Positions 22,701 to 34,700 of a stretch of 64,000 nt of DNA are shown piece by piece (position 1 is the first letter of the stretch; the number at the start of each line of letters is the position of its first letter). The position numbers and the translations under genes are program-made. Under the pieces are notes generated by a model. It saw nothing but the letters and a program-made list of their open reading frames with translations, was not told the DNA's origin and searched no databases. Origin of the DNA: Phoronis australis (taxonomy: Eukaryota > Phoronida > Phoronidae); NCBI GenBank assembly GCA_002633005.1, contig NMRA01000040.1, forward strand, positions 865,805-929,804. The letters run 5' to 3'.

Positions 22701-25700
22701 GTTTTTTCACCGATAAATTGATTGGTCAAACATAGACATTTAAAAGGGGAAATTTTGGAAATTTCATCGATGGGCACCAAGCTTGGAACATGGATGTTAA
22801 CACAACATTTTTCTATTACTAATACTCTGTTCATAAACTAGCATTTTAGTGAACACTCTCTAGTAGGAAAAACTCCATTTCATGTGAATGGTTACAAGAG
22901 TCACTTATGCTAGCAGTTCACTGGTGGTTTTAGCTTTACCCCAAAACTTATGGTGTTCTTGCCAGCACTTATGTAGCCAGACCAGTTCACTGGTGGTTTT
23001 AGCTTTACCCCAAAACTTATGGTGTTCTTGCCAGCACTTATGTAGCCAGACCGTTTAATCTAAGGGCACACATGGGCATGAGTAAGAGATCTTTGTTTAC
23101 CATGGCATTAATCAATTTATGGCAGAGAGTGAATGTGTTTTGACATCAGTTTTTGCTTACAAGTCAGTCTGACTCAAGGTGGTGAGGAAACGAACTAACT
23201 GCTGGTGAAAACGACCCCTTTGTGTGGACACCTCCTCTGTCTGGCTTAAATGATTGCGTTCTGGCTAGTGTTCTGCCAAGCCTTTATTTTGGTCTGAAAT
23301 GGGCACCATTCTACGTTACTACAAATGCTAAAACAATTTCACATGTTTGATGACAACTGTGCTGCACAAGTCATACTGAAAGTAAAGTTTTAAGTATGAA
23401 AAGTTAATTTTGTTAAGAAACAATGACCAAATGAAAATTCACTTGTCTGCCATGTACTATGTGCAACTTTGAAGAGCCTTTACCGTAATTAAGACATAGG
23501 CTTCTATGCTGGTGTTGGCTATCAGTACCTATATGGATATGAAAGAAAAACATTAAGGTAAAGCATTGGATTTTTTGTGTCACTATGTTGCAACAACAAA
23601 AGCATGTTAAGGCAGGAATCCTTGAGCCATTTCCCTAGATTATAGGTTTCATAATATTAGTACCCATGTGAAAATAGTGACAACGGGTGACTCGATATTC
23701 ACCAGGTTTGAGAGGTAGAACATGTTGCACTTGATCAATTGCTCCAGTGTCAACTACACATCTAATACAAATTAGGGCAAGGGGGAAGGGATCATCTCTA
23801 ATATGTTTGTGCAATAGTGTATATAGGGGTAATCTGCTGGCATTCTATATGGTCTGGACTTTCCCTATTGTTTATTTGAGCATGTGCAGACAAGTCTTTT
23901 TGAAATGACTCATAGGCAACCAGTTTGCAATCTCATGTTGTGTAAATGTGACTGAAGTGGAGCAACTCTTGCCTGTGCCATGTCAATTGTTCTTCGTGTA
24001 AAAATGACTCTAGTGAAGTTTGAGATCCCCATTGTGAGCAATCCATAACTGTGTAGAGATCATTACTGATGATGTGTGTGACTGTATCATTTTGATCAGT
24101 ACATTTTTCATGTTTCAAACGCATGTCTAAAAATAGAGGAAGTACTTGATTGACTGTACAAACGGGCTTGGTTTAAATTTGGATTTGAATGCATACATGA
24201 AATTCTGAAGTCAGTTTTGTTAGCTTTTCCTGTTCATTTGAGACAGTGACTTCAACAGTTCTTGTGGTGTTTTGTATCCTCCCCGCTAATACATAAATTG
24301 GAGCATCCCATACCTCATGCTGAATCCAGACTTAACCCAATCTTTAATCAAGCACTTTAAAGTGTGGAGTCTTAAAGTTTGGTACCTTTACTATGGGAAT
24401 CAGCTGTGAAGGTCAAGTTGTGTAGAGTAGGGTTTGTTTTTGTAATCTGGACTTGATGTGTTCTGAATGTAATCCCAGCTGTCTGCCTGTTGCATTGAAA
24501 GTTGAGAAAATACTATGTGAGTTTTATGTGCCTATATGCATGTATGGTAGGTTCATGTTGCTGAGATAATCAGCCAACCAGCTTTTGTCTGTCTTCCAAA
24601 CCACATGATGAATCCACCTATTTATGACTGGGGCTGTGCGTAATTTCTGATTTTTTTTCTGTGTAAGGTCTCATACTCTTAAAAGTGACCCCTTTGGTGA
24701 GAGTGTTGAGTTTTTTAACGAGTGGAATTTTTGGATTTATACAACAATGTCCCTGTTGAGAAGGTGAAAGTGGAGTGCTGTTTTGAGTGATGCCTTAGTC
24801 ACATATTGGGCCATGGGTGGGTGATTGATGTAGCATGATCTGGTGATCTTTTATCTGATCAGTAGTAGGGTCAACGTATGCCACAGTCACATTTATATAA
24901 TTTCTTACGCCATTCCTACTACACTTTAGAACTAAAAATTGTCACATCGGCGGCCATTCAGGTGATTATAACCAAGGGCATTGATGCACTCACTGTTGCT
25001 CAAAGTTAAAATTATTCCATTGAAGTACTTGACGCTTAGCTTGATGGCAAGTCACAATTAGCAACTTGGCGAAAATCCAGATCGCCAAATGAAATCTGAG
25101 GTCGCCAAAACTTGACATCGAAATCTTTGACTAAAGAACTTTAAAAAAGTTGTGGCATACCTTACTTTGTTTTCATAAAATTATGCATACCTCTTCAGTT
25201 TCTCCTTGTAAAAATATGCACCATTCAATCTTTAACTCAAAGAAGTCAAGACTGTAGGTGATTGTAACACTGGAGCCGTGTGTTTTATGGCCCATGATTG
25301 TAACACTGGAGCCATGTGTTTTATGGTCTGTGATTGTAACACTGGAGGCATGTGTTTTATGATCCATGATTGTAACACTGGAGCCATGTGTTTTATGGTC
25401 CATTATTGCAATACTGGAGGCATGTGTTTTATGGTCTGTGATTGTAACTCTGGACCCATGTGTTTTATGGTCCATGATTGTAACACTGGAGCCATGTGTT
25501 TTATGGTTCCATGATTGTAACACTGGAGCCATGTGTTATATGGTCTGTTATTGTAACACTGGAGGCATGTGCTTTATGGTCTGTGATTGTAACTCTGGAG
25601 CCATGTGTTTTATGGCCTGTGATTGTAACACTGGAGGCATGTGTTTTATGGTCTGTGATTGTAACACTGGAGCCATGTGTTTTATGGTCTTTGATTGTAA

Positions 25701-28700
25701 CACTGGAGGCTTGTGTTCTATGGTCCGTGATTGTAACACTGGACCATGTGTTTTATGGTCCATGATTGTAACACTGGAAGCATGTGTTTTATGGTCTGTG
25801 ATTGTAACTATGGAGCCATGTGTTTTATGGTCCCATCTTGTCTGTTTTTGCTGAACAATTCTGACTTGCATCTGTTTACTTCCTGTTGTTATTTGAGCTC
25901 CTGTTTGGTGTGTGCTGACTACTGATGGTTGTAAATGCAGTGATTTCATGAAATAAACGGAACAGTTGTGAACCAAAGGTATTGAATATAGGAAAACTGT
26001 TAGTAATTTAAAATTTGGAAGTCACCACAAACTTTGAAACAAATTTCTGGGCAATTATTGTCTGACTTTTATACTCTCTGTGGCGACTACATTACTTGGG
26101 ATTTTTCCCAGGTAGCCCTAGTATTAATTCATTTGTAGCATTACTGGTGAAACTATTTGGTGGGGGTAATTGTAACATGGGTGATCCTGATAACTTGTTT
26201 TCTACTCCATTTTACCATAGATTATAGACACCAGATTTGCAACTCCGATATTCTCTTGCGTAGTATCCTAGAGGAGGCGCCACTCTCCTAAATTACCTAT
26301 TTCAATTTCCGGTTAGTGTATTATGACACGAAAATTCTCGCATCGTTTCCGTCCTCTACTCAACTGTGCAATGAAGAAAGTTTACTTCATTTTTTAAAGA
26401 AAAATGGAACCTGATTGAGGATCAAAAAACAGAAGCTGCTGGTAAGATGTGAATTTTAATGAATCACTCAGAAACTCATAATTCTCTCTTTGCCAAACCT
26501 TAACTTAAGACGATTTCCAAAGCAATCCCGTCATTATTGCGAAAACAAAAAACGGATTTGGTCTTTTGGGCAATTGAAAACTATTTTAAATACAACAAAT
26601 TTGTAACGAACTGATTGCACAAAGTACAAAACATGTAATAAGCATTACAAAAAAGGTTTCGCGCGCAAACGCTGTGGACCATAAACAAATAGGTCTCTTA
26701 GTATCAAAGTAGGAGTTAACTCGTGGTGGTGCAGTGGTAAAGCACGCGCGCTCTATACGCCAGGTCACGAGTTCGACTCTGTGATACTTGCAATTTTTCC
26801 TGTTTGACACGTTCTCCGTGTTTGTTTTTTGCCTTTTTTCTTGAATAATACTTCAGGAATCAAGGACAATGCTTGATTTTTAGAGGAATAAACAATAATT
26901 TCCTAGGCGGGAGGGGGGGCAAACACCCCTCCCGACCTCCCCCCATTCGGTGCTATGCGCATCTACTATCGTGGTTTTCGCAAATGCTTACAGACAATAA
27001 TGTTGGGCCGCCCCCTTGTAATATCCTAGATCCGCCACTGAAATAACCACTGTTTTGATAGCCAGCTGACATTGTGTTTCACTGGATGAAGCTGAGTGAC
27101 TTGGAAATTGACCTGTAAGTGTTCAGGAGTTTCACTGGGTTAAGAAGTGATTGACATAGCACATGATTTTCTTTTGGCTGTGGTAGCTCATGGCACTGGT
27201 GTCTGAGAAAATTTGCATAAATTTCCAGACCAAATTTATTCAGATATGGAAAAATATCATTTTTTGTGAACTAATACTTGATTTCTGAAGAATGTAAAGC
27301 TGCCTGTTTTTGTGTTGATGTTGTTCTATAATATTGAAATAGTGCTGACTTATTCTGAGGGTGTTCCAGGTGGTCCAAGGGGTCACTATGATGACAAGAA
27401 TTACCACTTTGCTTTTGCATTTTTAAATGATGTAGCCTTACACCACTCTTTGCTATTGTTTTATGAGATTCTAAAGCTATTCATCACTTTGAGAGGCTTG
27501 ATGTAAAATGACCACTGCTCTTTTTATGGTTTTATAAAATAATACCTGTCATGTTGAAGGGGTTCTTGTGCTGTTTTTTTTTGGGGGGGAGGCTGATGAT
27601 GAAATCAGTTCTCAATCTTTTCATGTTTCTTTTTGTAATCGTATATCCTCTTATTAAGAAGCCCTTCTCAGAATAGGTGCCAATAATGGGTCAAGGTCTA
27701 GTGCCTGTTTGGTTTATGAAATAACACACCCTGTCGTGTGATTGTGATGGGGTCCCCTGTCCCATGTGGAAGTCGGAATCAGTTGTGACCCTTCTCTATT
27801 TTTTGCAGTCATAAATCTTTTCCAATTAAGTAGGCCTCCCAATCATAACATCAGCTGCCGCTCTTACAATTTTATTGAAATTGTAGATTCTTTCATCTCT
27901 TGGGGTCCTCACGATGCAATCAACTGCTGTTGTTTTCCTGTTTTTGTGAATTTATACATCCTGTCATGCTATGGTAGGCCCTGTTTTGAGAGGAGGGTCC
28001 CCCATGATGAGATCAATTGTCACTTATAATAGGAACATGGATTCCACAGTGCCTGACTGATTTGCTGCCATGTTGGGTAATCATGCAATTAAAGTGGCAC
28101 TCTTGCAATGAGGAACCATGGTGGTAATTCCCATCTGTGATGAAATTAATGTCTTGTCTTATTTTTCCAGTCATGTAGAAAGAATAACCACATGGGAAGA
28201 TCCCAGAATCAAGTCGCTAAGTCAGTCTAATGTTAGCCAAACATCGACGGGGCGGCCTGATATTGGGCCTCTACCTCCGGGATGGGAACAGGCGGTGACG
28301 GCTGCTGGTGAAGTATATTTTATCAATCATGTTGACAGGTCGACGAGCTGGCATGACCCTCGATTGCAACGTAAGGATGCCAATATTTTACATAATGTAG
28401 TAGTGTTTTTCATTTACTTGGTTTTGTATGAAATTCTCTGTCTCACATGATTCAGTTTTTTTGCTTAAATGTAAAAGGTTGATATGCTTCTGTTGAAAAT
28501 CTCACCAAGAGTATTGCCTTTCAGTGTAAAAGATTTGCCATGCTAACTAAGCCAAAACACTGTCTAGAGTTAAGAACATTCCTGTTAAAAACTTCACTGA
28601 TGTTATACTCTGTTTCTGTTGTTTCTTTCTGAGCATTTTGAGTTTTTGTCGAGTCATTGTTTTGAAATATGTAGCTCCAGGTTTGTTCCCTTGTATGCAT

Positions 28701-31700
28701 AATTGCTGCTTTGAATTCTTTTGATCATTGGTAGTACAGATGTACCTGTTTACAATGAGAATTCTACAGGCAACTACTGTGATATTTGATGTTGGATAAT
28801 TGATACATGAATATTAAAAAGTGGTTAATTTAATTGATGATACAACACCAGCAATGCCAAGTGAACATGAAAAAGACATGGCATGAAATGTTACGCCGGT
28901 CCCTGTCCAGGCCTTTATCCAGGACTTTGAAAATAGGGTGTCCAAAATGGGATTCCCAATATTCCAGGACGTCTATGATTCCGACGTGTAACCCCCCACC
29001 CCCAGCAATCCCCCCAAACACACGTTGTTTTTACAAAAAATGCAAAGACTAAGGCTTTTACACCTAAGTTTACACAACTGCCTTCTATAGTGAGCATTTT
29101 TACTAAAAAAACTGTAGACCAAGACTTTTACAATGCTATCAACCAAGTGTGAGCATATTGTATATTTTTTCCTGCTTTAAAAAAGAGCCTCCACTGTGAG
29201 CATTCAGAAGCTTCCTAGTATTCATTACAATGTGTGAGTCCAAACTTGAAAGGTTCCTATTGACAGTGGGCGTCCAAATGATCCATTGGGCGTCCTTGCC
29301 AGGGCGTCCAGATTAGTGCTAGGGTGTCCATTTGGATGCCCAGGACATACACTGCATAAAGGCCTGATCCCTGTATTTTCTAGTGTATGACGTACCGTCC
29401 CTATACACATTACCCCTGTTGCAGGTATGCATCAGTTACAACAACAGCAACAGCCCCCTGCACAACAGCAGCAACAACAGCATGCAGTACTCCAGCAGTC
29501 TCAACAGAGGGCAGCCACATTGCCATCCATGTCAGCTGCTGAACGACACCGTCAATTGCAGCTACAGCAGCTCCATCTGGAGAAGGAGAAGTTGAAGCAG
29601 CGACAAGAAGAGCTTGCCAGACAGGTTAGTCAAAATGGCTATTGTCTAGGTAATTAAAACTATGCCTAATTATTTGGTCATTAACGTTGATGCTTATGAG
29701 TTAATAATAACCATGACTTTCCATAGAAGTGCCAGTGATTCTCTTTTGAGAGTTTCGTTTTCTTAACCTGATAATTCTGCTTCTTTGTCATTGTTATTGT
29801 TTTGCTGGGAAATACTTTGACCATAGCTCTATGCAGATGTGTGTGCTGAGTGTTTCCAATTAGTTTTGTTGGGATAAAACTTCATTTGTTGAGTTTGGAG
29901 ATCATTAAATTTAAAGGAGAATGCCACCCGATTTAATTAGTCTTGTTTACCGTCTTAATCGGTCTGTATCCAAAATATATAGACGCTGAGGTTGGCCAGT
30001 AGTGAAATATGACAAATAAACACAGAAAAATCAGGAACCCCAACTGGTGTGTATCCACATCACCTCGCATACGGTCAATCTTACCTGGCAGAGAGGTGTC
30101 GCGTTAACCTGTGAGGAAGGTGAGAAACGACGCAGCGACATCGGTGGTTCTTCTGCAAAGTGAGTGCCGCTATGATGTGTGTCGTTCCCGCTTGTGCGAA
30201 CCACGAAGCTGCGAGGAGAGCAGGTATATCGTTTTTCGATTTCCTTGAGAGGCCATAAAGCTTCGGAAGTGGCTCGCGGTAGTGAAGATTGAAAACTACG
30301 CGGTTAATGCCAAGTATGAGGCCATGAAACTTCTCCTTGAATGTCAGTGGCCTGCATTTTGTCAGATTGGTTGTTGATCAGCTTTTGATTATGGAGAATT
30401 GTAGTTGGCCATGAAAAAATTACATTCAAGGCGTGAGAACATAACGTTTTGTATAACCTGTTTGATGACTGACTCGTTCGTGAGGCTTCTGTTTGGCCCT
30501 CTGGGTTTTGTTTTTTTTTTTGCCAGTTCTTTTTCTCAGCCCTGAAAAACGTCGTAAAATGCTGTTTAGATGCTGCGGTGCAAAATCATAGTCCGTGAGA
30601 CACATCTGCGCTTCTCCAAGAAGGCATTCGTTTCACTTGCGGAATTTCGTGGCAACAAACGCAAGCGTCAGTCGTTTCCATTATCGCGCAGTTAGCTCAC
30701 TGACACCATGACAAGCCATTCAAACAGTTTTCGGAAGTTTCCATATGTTCCATTGTCTGTGCACGTTCACTGAGCCTCTCTATTATTTCTTGATCAGTGT
30801 ATTCCTGTGAAACCTAACGATCGACCTGTGAAGTCTTCGTTGGCGTTGGAGGAGCACTCGTGTAAGTTGAGATTGCGAGTTGCCACATTTATGTTTATTA
30901 TTGTGGGTTCTGTTTCAAAATGAATCATTCTCACCCTAACCAATGCTTATATAAAACTGAAACAAAGTCTGTCTCACTTGGAGTGTTCGTGAGTGCAAAT
31001 GTTATGAGAAGTCAGCAATGAATAAATCCCTGCTTTCCGGTTTTAGATGCAATTAACCAATTGACCGGGCACCGAGGCCGTGTGAGCATATGCTAATTCA
31101 GTGTTTGCTGACAGAATGCTGTTGTGAAACAATAACTCGACTTTATATCTTATGGTCAGATTTGGCTGGTTTATGTTCGTGATGTCTTCTCTCCAGCCAT
31201 GATGGGCCTGATCGGATTCTGAGCCACTGGCCAGGATAGCAAGCATTATATGTGTTTAGAACTGAAAAATATGACAACACACTGCTGTATTCTCCTTCTG
31301 TATTTCATGGAAGAGTAATTTGAATTTATCACCAAACAGACCCCAAACTCTCGATACTGATCTTGGTAAATTGGTTTACCGAACTTTGGAGGCTACGGTA
31401 GGTTCAAATACCAAAAAATCCGTAACAGCGAAATAAAATAACACATTTGTTCAATAACTCAATGTATTTGTAAGGGTTTTACATCAAATTTTGATGATTC
31501 ATTGGTTTAAAACAATGAATTTAAAAGGGGACTGTAGTCAAAATAATGTTGCAGTTAATCGGTTCTAACATACAAATAAAACTCACATTTGCCTGACTTG
31601 CGTGCCAAACAAAAGCCAATTCGAATTCATGGTCAAAACACTGAATTCTGAAAGCGATCGCTGATTGACTGATGTGTCAGTGACGTGAACGGCGGGGTAT

Positions 31701-34700
31701 CGGCTGCTTTACACATTCATTGCTTATGTCATATTTGAAGAGTTTACATCGTAATTTATCATTGTATCAATCGTCCTTATATTTTGTTGTTTGCCACAGG
31801 GCTGTAAAAGGTTCGCTATGCCTTTTTGTATGGCTCCTGGTTGCTCAAACTCTTCGAAAAAGGCGTCTTCTAAAGGGATGGTCATCACATACCATCGCCG
31901 GATTACCCAAGCCTTGGCCCAAAGCTCAGTGTAGATATAGGCCTACAGGTTAAGCCGATATGGGTAAAAAATGTACAAGTAAAATCTGACTCAAATAAAT
32001 GTCATTAAAACTAAGTCATCCTTGAGTAAACCTAGGAACCAGGTTCCTAGAGTAAACTAACTTCTATATTTACGGGTGTTGGAAATGTTAGCGATCGTTC
32101 ATCGGCTGCTGATGTGTTGGCGCGTGCGCCGTGCCACGAGCTTGCTGTTCTTGAAATGGACTACACACTTCTATGTTAAAAAGGCAGCAAATTATGCTAC
32201 CAAATGACGTTTATTTGATTGTTTTCCACTTAAACGGCTGCAACGAACAATGGGAGTGTCGGGTGACTATACTAGATTTTGCATGCGCCCCNGAAACAAA
32301 GTCTGTCTCACTTGGAGTGTTCGTGAGTGCAAATGTTATGAGAAGTCAGCAATGAATAAATCCCTGCTTTCCGGTTTTAGATGCAATTAACCAATTGACC
32401 GGGCACCGAGGCCGTGTGAGCATATGCTAATTCAGTGTTTGCTGACAGAAAGCTGTTGTGAAACAATAACTCGACTTTATATCTTATGCTGCTGTATTCT
32501 CCTTCTGTATTTCATGGAAGAGTAATTTGAATTTATCACCAAACAGACCCCAAACTCTCGATACTGGTCTTGGTAAATTGGTTTACCGAACTTTGGAGGC
32601 TACGGTACGTTCAAATACCAAAAAATCCGTAACAGCGAAATAAAATAACACATTTGTTCAATAACTCAATGTATTTGTAAAGGTTTTACATCAAATTTTG
32701 ATGATTCATTGGTTTAAAACAATGAATTTAAGCTGACACCAGTATGTGTGATCTGAACTGCTAAACAGACAGCATGCGAACCTCTGATGTCATTGGTTAA
32801 TTTCAACACCTCCGTCTGCCGTCAGGTGTCAGGTAAAATAGCTGTGCTTGCTGCTATCGAGTGGAACTTCTCAATCTAAATTGATACAAAATAGGTTGTT
32901 TTTTGGGTGGCATTCTCCTTTAAATATGGCGGAAATTTTAGTCTTCTGTTGTGACTGGTGCTATTTCAGGGGTAATGTCTCTTCCAGTTTTATCGGTACA
33001 TAGCACCCAATTCCAAAATGGCTCTACAGGATTTATTACTTGGCGAAATAGAATTCGCCAAGTATGTTAATATATCATGAAGTTTTCTTACTTGCCTGCT
33101 ATAGGTCATATTTCTTGTTCAATTCACATGAAATCTGTACATAATTGTAAGTCATCAAAAGCGTGATGAATGTCTTGGTTTTTGGTTGAAATTGAACTCA
33201 AGATGGTGCTATCATGGCCATTATAAACATTTTTGATCAGTGCAGCCAAAGCTTGCTACCCTTGAAGTATTTTTCGGAAATTTCTTATGTAGATAAATCT
33301 CATCAAGTGTTACAAGTTACCAACTTTTGTTACACCTTACCATTGTAGAGTTTTTGGTATTTTCTCGTGACTGCTCTTTTGATTTATTGACTGGTTTTAC
33401 CTCGCTGCACTTGGCCACCTACTTTACATGCCTGTGTGTCTTAGTTTTGTTGATATCAGTCATCTGCGTCGATGTTCATTCATAATCATCGCTGTCATTT
33501 CCATTCAGTTCCGACACTGCCATGTGCCTTAGGCTTGCTACAGCCCTCTTCGGCTACATTTCTTGTCGTGACATGAAATTTGCTTGCAATATCTCATCAA
33601 TAGCTCGAGGCCTATTGGTTGAAATTAGACTCAAGGTGGGGCTGTGAAGTCTTTTCCCTTGGCATCTCGACTGCGCCAAAAGTCACTCTCTCGAGAACTT
33701 TCATTGGCATTTAAACCATGTGGTCTATTTGGTGGTGAACACTGTTTTTGCTCGTTGTGGGTCTGTTTACTGCTCTACTTCAAATAATCATTTAGTAGAG
33801 TAGTGGCTTCAGTTTTTGCCCTTTTCTGGCATTGTTTGTGGAAGTCTACATTTTTAAAACATTGTTCCTTTTCTGGAAACTTCTACCTTTGAAAATCTGA
33901 TTAGCACTTCCTTATCTATTTCCACAGTTAACAGTGTCTTCAGGAACGTGACCAAATCCTGTGAAAATTGGTTTATAATGCATTTCAGTAACCGTTACCT
34001 TTCTTATTAGTACTGATGGTCAACTGGACGAGGAAGGTGCTCAATTGAAACTGAACTGAGCCTTTTATCATGGGATATGGTTTTTTGATATGTCTGCCTA
34101 ATAGACATACACACTACCAAAGTTTCAGTTTGAACTGGCATGCCCTGTAAAAGAGCTCTGAGCATGCCGTGATCAAATATCAATTTTTTGAGTAACCTTG
34201 GCATTAGAACACCCTGTATGGAGACTTGCGGGCCCGCTTTGTGCATAAACAAGGCTCTGTTTTGAATGTTGCTGTAACAGGACTCCCAAAGTGGCAGAAG
34301 TCAAATTGACAAAAACATAATATTGTTTCCACTTGGCACAGAACACTCATCGATTCATTTGTGAAGAGATCAGTCAAAATGTATTGTTTAATAGGTTATC
34401 CTTTGTGTTCATTTCATTGAATACCATGGCCATCTCAGAATTTGGAACACATATGTGAAACAACTTTGTCATCCTGACAATATCATAGACTGTTCACCAA
34501 TAAACTTTAATCCTAAAGACAAATACAGATATGACAGGCATGAGTACTGTTGCCCATTATGACACCTATATAGTCTTATAAATAATTTTTTTCATCAAAC
34601 ACAAGAATTTGTTGCAGTGAATGACTGATAAAAGCTGTAATCTGTAAAATAGTCGTATCTGCTATTGGTGCCTTCTGGTGCTGTGTGCAACTTATGAGTG

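Larger units (their letters stand above)
29915..32919. mobile_element. TTAA-flanked THAP-bearing element, copy 1 (intron 3)
   Basis: Terminal inverted repeats AGGAGAATGCCACCC and GGGTGGCATTCTCCT are flanked on both sides by TTAA (29911-29914, 32920-32923). The 3005-base interior is shared over much of its length with 54844-57709. It contains two THAP-domain remnants but no transposase catalytic core. TTAA target use is typical of piggyBac and a few other groups, but these termini are not a piggyBac end I recognise. Confidence 0.75.

Noticed and set aside
25257-25836. CRISPR-like regular repeats
   Set aside because: Units are contiguous variants of each other with no unique spacers, in an animal intron.
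25173-25976. Open frames of up to 162 codons on both strands
   Set aside because: They are translations of the 36-bp minisatellite, whose length is divisible by three and which lacks stops; several frames are open at once.
26700-26790. Functional tRNA gene
   Set aside because: A and B box-like words exist, but the anticodon stem is poor and the acceptor halves are badly spaced.
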